From Hyphococcus flavus (GTDB taxonomy: Bacteria > Pseudomonadota > Alphaproteobacteria > Caulobacterales > Parvularculaceae), in NCBI RefSeq assembly GCF_028748065.1, contig NZ_CP118166.1:2061501-2125500 (forward strand): DNA of 64,000 nt, given 5' to 3'. The notes under the pieces were generated by a model that was given only the letters and a program-made list of their open reading frames with translations, did no database searches and was not told the origin of the DNA. The position numbers and the translations under genes are program-made. Shown here piece after piece: positions 51,936 through 60,453 of this stretch. Numbering within the stretch: position 1 is the stretch's first letter; each line of letters opens with the position of its first letter.

Positions 51936-53822
51936 GTGAAAAAACTATACGCGGCGCTATTATGCGCAACCGCGTTGACCGCCTGCAATCAGAGTGCAGA
52001 CGGCGGCGCAGACTCATCTGCTGTTCAAACTACAGAAAATCTAAATGCGGTTACGGAAGCAACGACAGACGCTGTCGAATCGGAGACTGAACGTCTCAAT
52101 GCGTGGTTCGCCGCGCGGTGGGAAGAAACGCTCGACTTTTCGCCCATGCTCAAGACCCGTCTCGGGATGAAGGAAGACAATGACAAGATAAACGACTTAT
52201 CGCTCGAAGCGCTTGATGAGCAACTGCAATGGCAACTGCAATCGGTTGCCGAGATGCAGAGCAGCTTCGATTACGATCTTCTCTCGCCCGAAGCAAAAAT
52301 GTCCTACGATATCTGGGTTTATAATGCGCAACGGGCGGAAGCAGCGGCGCAGTTCCGAGATCAGCAATATATCTTTACACAGATGCTTGGCGCTCATGCG
52401 AGCATACCAAACTTTCTGATCAATTTTCACACTGTTGATACCGTAGACGACATGCATGCCTACAACGCTAGAATTAACGGCGTTGCGCGTGCTGTGACGC
52501 AATTACTGGAGCGAGCGCAAGCCAATGCTGAGAAGGGTACGCGCCCACCGCGCTTCGCTTATGAAGGCGTAATCGAACAATCAAGCGCTTTGATTACCGG
52601 CGCGCCGTTTGATGATGCCGAGAATGATGCGCCCTTATGGGCTGACGCGAAGTCTGAAATCGACGCGCTGCTCGAGAATGGCGTCATCGATGAAGACACG
52701 GCTGAACAGTTGCGCAATGACGCGCGTACGGCCTTGCTGGAATCGTTCGGACCGGCCTACGAGGCGCTGGTCGCATGGATGAGTGCGGATATGGTCAATG
52801 TCAGTGCTGAGGCGGCGGGCGTATCAAGTCTCAACAATGGCGAAGCGTTCTATGCGGACCGGCTCGCGGCTTCGACGACAACGGACATGATCCCGGACGA
52901 AGTGCATCAATACGGTTTGGATGAAGTAGCGCGCATTCACCAGGAAATGGAAGCCATAAAGGATCGTGTAGGATTCGACGGAACGCTGCAGGAATTTTTC
53001 GTATTCACTCGTGACGACGAGCAGTTCTATTTTCCTAATACTGATGAGGGGCGTGAGGCCTATCTGCAGGCGGCGCGAGAGCATCTGGCGTTTATTGATG
53101 AACGGTTGCCGCAGTATTTCGGCATCTTGCCGAAAGCGGATCTTGTTGTCCGGCGAGTGGAAGCGTTTCGAGAACAAGATGGCGGCGCGCAACACTATAA
53201 CAGCGGAACGCCCGATGGTTCCCGGCCTGGCACCTATTACGCACACCTTTCTGACATGACTGCGATGCCTATCCCGCAGTTGGAGGTTATTGCGTATCAC
53301 GAGGGCAACCCGGGCCATCACATGCAAATCTCTATTGCGCAGGAGTTGACCGGTCTGCCGACATTCCGGACGCAAAACTTTGTCGGAGCCTATTCAGAAG
53401 GCTGGGCGCTTTATTCGGAATTGCTGGCCAAGGAAATGGGCGCCTACGAGGATGATTATTCTGATTTCGGCAGGCTGACGTCAGAAATCTGGCGCGCCAT
53501 CCGTCTCGTGGTGGATACCGGCATTCATTATAAGGGCTGGTCCGAAGAACAGGCCGTGGCGTACTTCATGGCGAATTCGCCAGCCCCTGAAGGCCAGATC
53601 CGTTCAGAGGTAAAGCGCTACTTTGTTTGGCCGGGTCAGGCGACGTCGTATAAAATCGGCATGCGTAAAATTCAGGACCTGCGCGCCAGGGCTGAAGCAG
53701 AACTGGGCGACCAGTTCGATATCCGCGATTTTCACGATACCGTTCTCGGCGGCGGGGCATTGCCTCTTGCCGTTCTTGAGCGCCGGGTGGATAGCTGGAT
53801 TGAAACCGAAAAATCGTCATAG
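51936..53822 (+). CDS. DUF885 lipoprotein, copy 1 (HExxPGHH)
   Basis: A 628-residue exported lipoprotein with signal MKKLYAALLCATALTAC (Cys17). GTG 51936 is chosen by GAAGGGG seven bases upstream and by match to copy 2. The DUF885 core carries His455-Glu-Gly-Asn-Pro-Gly-His-His in VIAYHEGNPGHHMQISIAQE, a putative zinc site, and SEGWALYSELLAKEMGAY with RAIRLVVDTGIHYKGW downstream. The family is annotated as putative carboxypeptidase/metal hydrolase, with no firm activity. A close paralogue follows in tandem; the two share most of their sequence. A strong terminator separates them. Confidence 0.9.
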   Translation: MKKLYAALLCATALTACNQSADGGADSSAVQTTENLNAVTEATTDAVESETERLNAWFAARWEETLDFSPMLKTRLGMKEDNDKINDLSLEALDEQLQWQLQSVAEMQSSFDYDLLSPEAKMSYDIWVYNAQRAEAAAQFRDQQYIFTQMLGAHASIPNFLINFHTVDTVDDMHAYNARINGVARAVTQLLERAQANAEKGTRPPRFAYEGVIEQSSALITGAPFDDAENDAPLWADAKSEIDALLENGVIDEDTAEQLRNDARTALLESFGPAYEALVAWMSADMVNVSAEAAGVSSLNNGEAFYADRLAASTTTDMIPDEVHQYGLDEVARIHQEMEAIKDRVGFDGTLQEFFVFTRDDEQFYFPNTDEGREAYLQAAREHLAFIDERLPQYFGILPKADLVVRRVEAFREQDGGAQHYNSGTPDGSRPGTYYAHLSDMTAMPIPQLEVIAYHEGNPGHHMQISIAQELTGLPTFRTQNFVGAYSEGWALYSELLAKEMGAYEDDYSDFGRLTSEIWRAIRLVVDTGIHYKGWSEEQAVAYFMANSPAPEGQIRSEVKRYFVWPGQATSYKIGMRKIQDLRARAEAELGDQFDIRDFHDTVLGGGALPLAVLERRVDSWIETEKSS

Positions 53823-53859
53823 GGCGAAACACACTATTCCAGCATAGTTCTGGTTTTGG

Positions 53860-53892
53860 GGGCCTCATCATTTGATGAGGCCCTTTTCTTTT
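53860..53892 (+). terminator. Rho-independent terminator after DUF885 copy 1
   Basis: An 11-base-pair perfect stem GGGCCTCATCA/TGATGAGGCCC with a two-base TT loop in the linear sequence (four bases or more when folded), followed by TTTTCTTTT. Confidence 0.85.
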
Positions 53893-54104
53893 GTACGCGT
53901 TAAACCGTCTGACAGCGTCCGCTTGTGTTATTTTTTACAGGCTAGTCATTGACTGATGATGAGCCCCAATTTGGCTAAGACCTTAAACGGTTTATCGCGC
54001 CAGCCGGTCATTGTGGCGCAAAACTGCTTTTACCACGCCCGGCATTGTTCTAATCGCCCTTTTTTACTACTGTTCAAAAAAGAATAGTAATTTGAAAGGG
54101 GCGA

Positions 54105-56015
54105 ATGGTGAAGAAATCCATAGGAAAACTGTGTTTGGCGCTGTTAGGTACAACAGCACTTACGGCGTGCGGCGACGGATGGAAATCGGGTAGCGCATCA
54201 GACGACGAGGCTGTGGCGGCTGAATCACACGCTGTTGAAGAACAGGCATCAACGCCAGACGCTGATGTTGTCGCTGCGGAAACAGACCGGTTAAATGCAT
54301 GGTTTGCTGAGAAGTGGGAGGAAGGCCTCGAGTTTTCTCCCATTACAAAAACAACCCTCGGCATCAAAGAAGATTATGACAAGATAAATGATTTTTCCGA
54401 AGCTGGGCAGGAACAGCAGCTCCAATGGGGCCGTGAGGCCGTCGCCGAGATGCGTGCGGAGTTCGATTATGACTTGCTGACGCCTGAAGCGAAAACATCA
54501 TACGATCTCTATGTTCATCAGTTAAATCAGTCAGAAGCAAACTGGCCGTTCCGCGATCACGGCTATACATTTTCGCAGCTTGGCGGCGCCCACACCTTTT
54601 TGCCGACGTTTTTGATCAACTTCCATCGCGTGGATACAGCAGAAGACATGGAAGCATATATCTCCCGTCTCAACGCCGCCGCACGTGCGCTCGGCCAAGC
54701 TCTCGAAGGCGCGCAAAAGTCGGCGAGAATGGGCATTCGTCCACCGCGATTTGCATATGAAGGCGCCATTGGGCAATCCAGAAGCGTCATTTCGGGCGCG
54801 CCCTTCACCGATCAAGGGGAAGCGCCGTTATGGGCCGACGCGAAGTCAAAAATCAACGCACTCCTGGAGCAAGGCGCGATTGATGAAGACCAGGCCGAGA
54901 CATTGCGTTCTGAAACTCGCGAGGCCCTGACGACAGCGTTCCAGTCTTCTTATGAGGCGGTGATCGACTGGCTTGAAGAAGATATGTCGAACGCAGATGA
55001 GATCGCAACGGGCGTCGGGAGCCTGCCGCAAGGGGATGCGTATTATCGTGAACGCCTTGCGAATTATACGACAACGGATATGACCGCCGAAGAAGTTCAC
55101 CAGCTTGGCCTTGACGAAGTCGCGCGTATCCACGGCGAGATGGAACTGATCAAGGATGCTGTCGGATTTGAAGGTTCGCTGCAGGACTTTTTCACTTTCG
55201 TTCGCGAGGACAGCCAATTTTATTACCCGGATACGGATGAGGGGCGTGAAGAATATCTGCAAGCAGCTCGTGATCATCTTGATTTCATTAAGCAGCGTTT
55301 GCCGGAGTATTTCGGGATCCTGCCCAAGGCCGATCTGGTTGTCAGGCGCGTAGAAGCCTTCAGGGAACGTCCGGGCGGGGCGCAGTTTTACTCGCAGGCG
55401 ACGCCTGACGGCTCGCGGCCAGGCGTATTTTACGCCCACCTGTCTGACATGAACGCGATGCCGATCCCTCAACTGGAAGTGATTGCCTATCACGAGGGCA
55501 ATCCTGGCCATCACATGCAGATTTCCATCGCGCAGGAATTGACGGACATACCAACCTTCCGCACGCAGCCAACCGTAACGGCCTATATTGAAGGCTGGGC
55601 GCTCTATGCGGAATACCTGGCGAAAGAAATGGGCGCGTATGATGATCCGTATTCCGATTTCGGACGTCTTTCATCTGAGCTGTGGCGCGCCATTCGTCTG
55701 GTGGTCGACACCGGCCTTCATGCCAAAGGGTGGACCGAAGAAGAGGCTGTCACGTATTTTCAGGAAAATTCGGCAGCGCCGGAAGGGCAAATTCGCAGTG
55801 AGGTCCAGCGATATATTGTTGCGCCCGGACAGGCGACTGCGTATAAAATCGGTATGCTGAAAATTCTTGAGCTGCGGTCCAATGCCAGAAACGAACTTGG
55901 CGAAAAGTTTGATATTCGCGGTTTTCACGACACCGTTCTTGGCGGCGGCGCATTACCGCTATCCATTCTGGAACGCCGGGTAGACGAATGGATTGCGGCT
56001 GAAAAAGCTTCCTGA
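54105..56015 (+). CDS. DUF885 lipoprotein, copy 2 (HExxPGHH)
   Basis: A 636-residue paralogue of the preceding protein. It has its own lipoprotein signal (KSIGKLCLALLGTTALTAC), the zinc-like motif His463-Glu-Gly-Asn-Pro-Gly-His-His, and IEGWALYAEYLAKEMGAYDD. The upstream sequence TTTGAAAGGGGCGAATGGTG nearly repeats that of copy 1 (TTTGAAGGGGCCAATTGTG), showing that the duplication included the ribosome site. ATG 54105 or GTG 54108 can start. It has its own terminator. Substrates are unknown; differences in the first 110 residues may separate their roles. Confidence 0.9.
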   Translation: MVKKSIGKLCLALLGTTALTACGDGWKSGSASDDEAVAAESHAVEEQASTPDADVVAAETDRLNAWFAEKWEEGLEFSPITKTTLGIKEDYDKINDFSEAGQEQQLQWGREAVAEMRAEFDYDLLTPEAKTSYDLYVHQLNQSEANWPFRDHGYTFSQLGGAHTFLPTFLINFHRVDTAEDMEAYISRLNAAARALGQALEGAQKSARMGIRPPRFAYEGAIGQSRSVISGAPFTDQGEAPLWADAKSKINALLEQGAIDEDQAETLRSETREALTTAFQSSYEAVIDWLEEDMSNADEIATGVGSLPQGDAYYRERLANYTTTDMTAEEVHQLGLDEVARIHGEMELIKDAVGFEGSLQDFFTFVREDSQFYYPDTDEGREEYLQAARDHLDFIKQRLPEYFGILPKADLVVRRVEAFRERPGGAQFYSQATPDGSRPGVFYAHLSDMNAMPIPQLEVIAYHEGNPGHHMQISIAQELTDIPTFRTQPTVTAYIEGWALYAEYLAKEMGAYDDPYSDFGRLSSELWRAIRLVVDTGLHAKGWTEEEAVTYFQENSAAPEGQIRSEVQRYIVAPGQATAYKIGMLKILELRSNARNELGEKFDIRGFHDTVLGGGALPLSILERRVDEWIAAEKAS

Positions 56016-56055
56016 TTTGCTTTCCAATTGTTCATCACCGGTGCAGTGATCCTTA

Positions 56056-56085
56056 GGGCCTCATTAACAAATGAGGCCCATTTCA
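56056..56085 (+). terminator. Terminator-like hairpin after DUF885 copy 2
   Basis: Stem GGGCCTCATT/AATGAGGCCC (56056-56065 with 56070-56079), loop AACA, then ATTTC. The stem is the counterpart of the terminator after copy 1, but the U-tract is weak. Confidence 0.6.
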
Positions 56086-56150
56086 TGTTCCGCGCTGTTG
56101 CTCAACTTGAACCTTTAGTGCGTGCCCGCCACGCATAGGGAGAATTGTAG

Positions 56151-56342
56151 ATGAGCAAGAAGATTTATGTTTTCGAACTGGTGAATGAAGAAGGACGGCC
56201 ATTTAAGAAGCTGTCCCGACGCTGCACGAATTTAGGCGCGCAGTCGCGTACTATCCGGCTGCTGCGCAAAACACCGAAGGCGGCTGCCGCGTTTGGATAT
56301 GAAGCAGGCGGTTCAGCCGTACTATCCGCTTATCGTGATTGA
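56151..56342 (+). CDS. Small unknown protein (63 residues)
   Basis: A 63-residue basic protein (MSKKIYVFELVNEEGRPFKK start) with a GGGAGA ribosome site eight bases before the ATG. It reads like a small strand-helix protein with a basic middle (SRTIRLLRKTPKAAAAFGYE). No family is recognised. Its 3' end overlaps the convergent vsr gene by 13 bases. Its neighbours suggest no function. Confidence 0.6.
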   Translation: MSKKIYVFELVNEEGRPFKKLSRRCTNLGAQSRTIRLLRKTPKAAAAFGYEAGGSAVLSAYRD

Positions 56343-56752
56343 TTAGCGGTTAGTAATGTCGCCGCGTCGAGCGTTTTTATCTCGCATTCCCACACGGTGA
56401 CGACACGCCAGCCGAGTTCTTTAAGAGCGGTTGCATTTTTCTGGTCACGCGCCTTGTTGCGGGCGATTTTATCACGCCAGTAGTCCGCGTTGGATTTTGG
56501 CTTCCGGCGCCCGCGTTTGCAGTTGTGACCGTGCCAGAAGCAGCCGTGAACGAAGATGACGGTGCGGTGCTTGGCAAGAACGATGTCGGGCTTGCCGGGC
56601 AGGCCCTTGACGTTCAGGCGGTAGCGATACCCAAGCGCGAAAAGCGCTTTACGAAGCGCGATTTCAGGTTTTGTGTCTTTGCCTTTGACCGCACGCATCA
56701 CCTCTGAGCGTTTTTCTTTTGAGAAGACGTCGGTGTTTTTGCGTATCGTCAT
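56330..56752 (-). CDS. vsr: Very short patch repair endonuclease
   Basis: A 140-residue nuclease that nicks next to T:G mismatches arising from deamination of 5-methylcytosine. Family blocks: FSKEKRSEVMRAVKGKDTKP at the N terminus, RLNVKGLPGKPDIVLAKHRT with the catalytic aspartate, VIFVHGCFWHGHNCKRG with zinc/catalytic Cys and His, and NADYWRDKIARNKARD. It is coupled to the cytosine methylase gene by a four-base overlap (ATGA), the classic partner arrangement. Confidence 0.96.
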   Translation of the reverse strand: MTIRKNTDVFSKEKRSEVMRAVKGKDTKPEIALRKALFALGYRYRLNVKGLPGKPDIVLAKHRTVIFVHGCFWHGHNCKRGRRKPKSNADYWRDKIARNKARDQKNATALKELGWRVVTVWECEIKTLDAATLLTANQSR

Positions 56753-57885
56753 GCCGCTTTACGGGCGTTGGCTCCTTCTAGCGCGGGTTCGAACACGTTC
56801 TCGGCAAGCCAACGCACGACCGGAACGCATACGCCGTCGCCAGTAAGTTTCAACGCTGCTGTGGTGTTTGCCGGTAATTTGTAATCCTCAGGCAAACCCA
56901 TAAGCCGCGCTGCTTCGCGCGGCGAGAGGAGGCGAGAGCGGACGGCGCCGTTTTCAATGGCGAGCACGATCTGGCGTGACGATCCGCCCGCCGGCGTGCG
57001 CAGACATCCGGCAAGTCCGTCGAACCGGGCTTCGACCCGCTGCACAGAAACGCCGTTCTCCGTGCGGGTTCGTCTGAAAGCGGTACCGGCGCGGCGTGCG
57101 CCGTTTGCGATGAGCGCACTGATACGACTCCTCTGGGTATTGCTCATCATGGCGATTAAATTGGCCGTGTAATCTGGTTCGTGCCATTTTGGCGCGTTCC
57201 AATCAATAATATCGGCTAGCCTGGTATTTCTACCATGCGGCGGCGAAGGCGACAGCCAGATGAACCGCTCACGCGCTGCAGCAGAAAGACTTTCATACGC
57301 GGCCAAGAGCGAGGATGGCGTTGTTTCATCCGCAGGCGGAAGAGTGGAAACGGGCGGCCGCAGTTCATGTGAAAACCCCAGAACGAAAAGGCGCGGCCGA
57401 GACTGGGGCGTAAACGCCTTCGCATCGAGAACCATCGCGCTAACCGCGTAGCCCGCGCCGGCGATCCTCTCGACTACGGCCTTAAAGTCTTTCCCGTTGT
57501 TTGAAGTCAAAAGACCAGCGACATTTTCGATAGCGATGATTCTTGGCCCGCGCTGCGCAGCGTTGAGATTTTCAATCAAACTCCAGAAAGGAAAGAAAGC
57601 ACTTGAACGTTGCGCGCTAATACCGCCACGGGCGCCTGCGAGTGACAAATCCTGACATGGAAAAGAGCCCCAAATCAGATCGGCTGACGATTGCGGGAGG
57701 TCTTTTGGGGACAATGTAGAAATGTCGCCTTCAAAAAGGTCATTCCCGCCGAAATTTTCAGCATAAGCCGCGCATTTCGCCGGGTCGATGTCGTTTGCGA
57801 AAAGACAGCGCCATCGCTCCCCCATCCCCGCACGGGCCATGCCGCCGCCAGCGAAGAACTCCAGAAATGTGCGATTCGCTGACAT
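56749..57885 (-). CDS. dcm: DNA (cytosine-5) methyltransferase
   Basis: A 378-residue C5 methylase. Motifs in order: I EFFAGGGMARAGMG, IV SFPCQDLSLAG with the catalytic cysteine (about residue 77), VI IENVAGLL, VIII QSRPRLFVLGF, then a target recognition region, and IX-X LSPREAARLMGLPEDYKLP. No restriction endonuclease gene is adjacent, so with vsr it forms an orphan methylase/repair pair; alternatively a nuclease partner has been lost. The recognition sequence cannot be read from the protein. Confidence 0.94.
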   Translation of the reverse strand: MSANRTFLEFFAGGGMARAGMGERWRCLFANDIDPAKCAAYAENFGGNDLFEGDISTLSPKDLPQSSADLIWGSFPCQDLSLAGARGGISAQRSSAFFPFWSLIENLNAAQRGPRIIAIENVAGLLTSNNGKDFKAVVERIAGAGYAVSAMVLDAKAFTPQSRPRLFVLGFSHELRPPVSTLPPADETTPSSLLAAYESLSAAARERFIWLSPSPPHGRNTRLADIIDWNAPKWHEPDYTANLIAMMSNTQRSRISALIANGARRAGTAFRRTRTENGVSVQRVEARFDGLAGCLRTPAGGSSRQIVLAIENGAVRSRLLSPREAARLMGLPEDYKLPANTTAALKLTGDGVCVPVVRWLAENVFEPALEGANARKAA

Positions 57886-58128
57886 GGTTTTTTATTGTTC
57901 CCGATTCTCAACCGAAACGCAGATGAAAGTCTGGTGCGCCCCATTTCCGCCGCAATCATCAGCATACGCATGGGTGTTGCCTTATTTGCGTCACGATTGC
58001 CGTGTTTTCGCCTCAATTCAAGCAATTTCTCGCGCCAAAGTTACAGCGTTACAATTGACGCCACATCGTTCCTGGCGCAGATTGCAATCGGGCGCTAGGG
58101 GGCTCGCACTATTCGCAAGGAGAAGCGA

Positions 58129-59310
58129 ATGCCCTTGATGGACATTTCAACACTAGACTTAAGGACTGTGGCGATTGCTTTCAGCGCAGCAATCGGGGCG
58201 GCGATGTTCGCAGCGCCCGCATCCGCCGCGCCGCAATCCTCCACTCAATCGGCCTGGACCGTCGGACTGGCGAGCATTCAGGTCGCTGCGGCCCAGCAAC
58301 GTGAAGGCCGTCGCGCTGAAAGGAGAGGCGGCCGCCGTGACGGCGCCCGCAACAACGGCGGCAACCGCCGCGCTGACAATAACCGCCGCCGCAACGACGG
58401 CGCCAGAAATCGCGGTGGGAATCGCCGGGCAGACAACAACCGCCGGCGTAATGACGGCGCCCGTAACAATGGCGGCAATCGCCGGGCAGATAATAACCGT
58501 CGCCGCAATGACGGCGCCCGCAATAATGGCGGCAACCGTAGAGCCGACAATAACCGCCGCCGAAACGATGGGCAGAGGAGACTGGGCGGATATGAAGGCG
58601 CGCCCAATGATGGCGGTAACCGCAGGGCTGCTGACAATCGCCGCCGTAATGACGGCGCCCGTAACAATGCTGGTAATCGCCGGGCAGATAATAACCGTCG
58701 CCGCAATGACGGAGCCCGAAACAACAACGGTAACCGCAGAGCCGACAACAATCGCCGCCGTAATGACGGCGCTCGAAACAACAACGGAAACCGCAGAGCT
58801 GACAATAACCGCCGCCGAAACGACGGCGCCAGAAATGGCGGCGCACGACGCGATGCTTATCGCAATGGGCGACGAGATCAACGTGCACGAGACCGAGGCA
58901 ATCGCCGGGACGCTTACCGGCAAGGCCGCAGAGACCAACGTGCAAGAGATCGTGGTCGCGCGAGAGACTCATATCGCCAGGGCCGCAGGGATCAGTGGCG
59001 TCAGGATCGCCGCTATTATCGCGCCGACCGCCACCGCAGAAAGGGATACGGCCCGCGCCGCAAACATGGCTACTGGTCGCCGAGCCACGGATACTTCGTT
59101 TATTCCAGAGGGTATGATCCGTTCGGCTGGCTGTTCGTCAACTGGGGCTGGGATGTCTATTCCCGCGGCTACATAGGCGACTGCTACCCTGTGTCTCAAA
59201 CTTTCCGTCGCGGCGGACGCCGATATCAAGAAGTGGCGCTGCTTTGCTACGATTATTGGGGCTTTGGCTACATCAAGCCTGGCAGCCGTAGAGTTTACCG
59301 CACCTGGTAG
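58129..59310 (+). CDS. Secreted arginine-rich protein of 19-residue repeats
   Basis: A 393-residue exported protein. The ATG has AAGGAG six bases upstream; the signal runs to about residue 34 (FSAAIGAAMFAAPASA). From about residue 61 to 296 it consists of roughly 12 units in a 19-residue period: one degenerate leading unit, eight of RRADNNRRRNDGARNNGGN (unit 4 carries a nine-residue insert), then three of type RRDAYRNGRRDQRARDRGN. A C-terminal domain rich in Tyr, Trp and Gly, with two cysteines (GDCYPV, ALLCYDYWG), ends the protein. It is very basic. No family is recognised; binding to a polyanion outside the cell membrane is inference. A strong terminator follows. Confidence 0.85.
   Translation: MPLMDISTLDLRTVAIAFSAAIGAAMFAAPASAAPQSSTQSAWTVGLASIQVAAAQQREGRRAERRGGRRDGARNNGGNRRADNNRRRNDGARNRGGNRRADNNRRRNDGARNNGGNRRADNNRRRNDGARNNGGNRRADNNRRRNDGQRRLGGYEGAPNDGGNRRAADNRRRNDGARNNAGNRRADNNRRRNDGARNNNGNRRADNNRRRNDGARNNNGNRRADNNRRRNDGARNGGARRDAYRNGRRDQRARDRGNRRDAYRQGRRDQRARDRGRARDSYRQGRRDQWRQDRRYYRADRHRRKGYGPRRKHGYWSPSHGYFVYSRGYDPFGWLFVNWGWDVYSRGYIGDCYPVSQTFRRGGRRYQEVALLCYDYWGFGYIKPGSRRVYRTW
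58309..59016 (+). repeat. 57-base tandem coding repeat
   Basis: About 12 units of 57 bases inside the arginine-rich gene, in two families with the same period. The unit copies are similar but not identical at DNA level, so the array is not brand new. Codons are varied at third positions, which indicates selection on the protein. Because of the repeat and composition, several other frames are open across it. Confidence 0.85.
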
Positions 59311-59332
59311 GACTACAAAGGCGACAATGCGT

Positions 59333-59367
59333 AAAACGGGCGCTGGTTCATCCGGCGCCCGTTTTTT
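59333..59367 (+). terminator. Rho-independent terminator after the repeat protein gene
   Basis: An 11-base-pair stem AAAACGGGCGC/GCGCCCGTTTT with an 11-base loop, continuing into a T run (GTTTTTTATC). It ends 23 bases after the stop codon region and precedes the next gene. Confidence 0.9.
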
Positions 59368-59397
59368 ATCGGCGTTGATTCGCCGCCATTGACCGCA

Positions 59398-60453
59398 ATG
59401 GCCGACTCTGGAGAGAAGATCGGGTCATTCTTGGGCTTAATCGGATCCTCAATGCACGCTTGGTCTCGCATTCTGTCATCGATTGCGTCGGTTGCAGCCG
59501 CAGCCGGGCTGTCATTGCCTGTATTAGGGCCTGCATTTGCCGCGTCGGGGCTGGAGGACGTTCAGGTGGGCGAGCGGGAATTGCAGACCCGCATCGCGAT
59601 CATCTGTGACGGCGCCTGCGCCATTGAAAAACGAAGCGATGAGTTATTCTTTCTGCCAGGCGTCGATGCGGAAATGTCGCTGGACCTCTCTGATCGCAGT
59701 TTAAATATTGAAGGCTTTTCCATCGTTAAAGACGCAGAGGGAAGCGTTCTCAGGATCGCTCCCACGAGATTAATTGAATACGCCAATGCAAAGCCGTGCC
59801 GGATCAAGGAGCGGCCCGCTCAATGCGTGGATATTTTCTTCGCTGACGCTCTCCCAAGGGAAGCCAGAATTGAAACACCAAGCCTGGGGCCGGAACCGGC
59901 TGTCGCAAAACCGAACTTGCGTGAGAGCGAACCGGACCGGCTGTCACGTTTTGCAAGACTAGCTCCGCCAGAACGGCTTGCGCCACCTCAAGGAACCAAT
60001 CTCGCTTCGGTGCAGCCCGCGTTTGATCCGGCGGCGCAAAGTGCGCCGTCCATTCGCGATACAGTCCGCGAAACGGCGCCAATCGCGAATGTTAGCGGTG
60101 CGGATGGTTTTGATTATGCGGCGAGCATAAAGTCTTTGTTGGGAAAAAATCTCACGCCCGGGTATTGCGCGTCGGCCAAAGCGACGTTGCAGGCTGACCC
60201 CTGGGCGCTTGAGGCCATGTCCGATGTCGGCCTGTGTGAGGCGGCGGCCGGCAATGCGGAAAAGGGCGAGCAAGTGTTGTCTCGTCTGCTGGAATACACG
60301 CCGGATGCTTATGAAGCCCATGTGGGGCGCGCATTGATTGCTGTGCAGGCTGGAGAAAAAAGCATCGCGCGGCGGTATTTTCAGGATGCGCTGAATGCGC
60401 CGCCGCCGATTGAAGAATCGAACCGCATCGTCGCGGCAATGAACCGGCTCTAG
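59398..60453 (+). CDS. Exported protein with TPR-like C terminus, unknown
   Basis: About 351 residues from ATG 59398; ATG 59452 is the alternative and gives a tidier signal (MHAWSRILSSIASVAAAAGL... to AFAASG). Neither has a clear ribosome site. The mature N-terminal part (about 50-160) is beta-rich with two Cys pairs (IICDGACAIEK, KPCRIKERPAQCVDIFF). A proline-rich linker follows, then a helical C terminus (about 240-345) with TPR-like helices (ALEAMSDVGLCEAAAGNAEK, AYEAHVGRALIAVQAGEKSI, ARRYFQDALNAPPPIEES). Likely periplasmic; the partner is unknown. It ends just before kynU on the opposite strand. Confidence 0.75.
   Translation: MADSGEKIGSFLGLIGSSMHAWSRILSSIASVAAAAGLSLPVLGPAFAASGLEDVQVGERELQTRIAIICDGACAIEKRSDELFFLPGVDAEMSLDLSDRSLNIEGFSIVKDAEGSVLRIAPTRLIEYANAKPCRIKERPAQCVDIFFADALPREARIETPSLGPEPAVAKPNLRESEPDRLSRFARLAPPERLAPPQGTNLASVQPAFDPAAQSAPSIRDTVRETAPIANVSGADGFDYAASIKSLLGKNLTPGYCASAKATLQADPWALEAMSDVGLCEAAAGNAEKGEQVLSRLLEYTPDAYEAHVGRALIAVQAGEKSIARRYFQDALNAPPPIEESNRIVAAMNRL

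Noticed and set aside
58159-58972. Long minus-strand frames opposite the arginine-rich repeat gene (about 260 and 263 codons)
   Set aside because: They arise from the 57-base repeat and its composition, which leaves several frames open. They have no ribosome site and give low-complexity Ala/Val or Gly/Cys/Arg strings.
58175-59176. A 333-codon plus-strand frame overlapping the repeat gene
   Set aside because: No ribosome site and a Thr/Ala low-complexity product; the 58129 frame has the signal peptide, ribosome site and structured C terminus.
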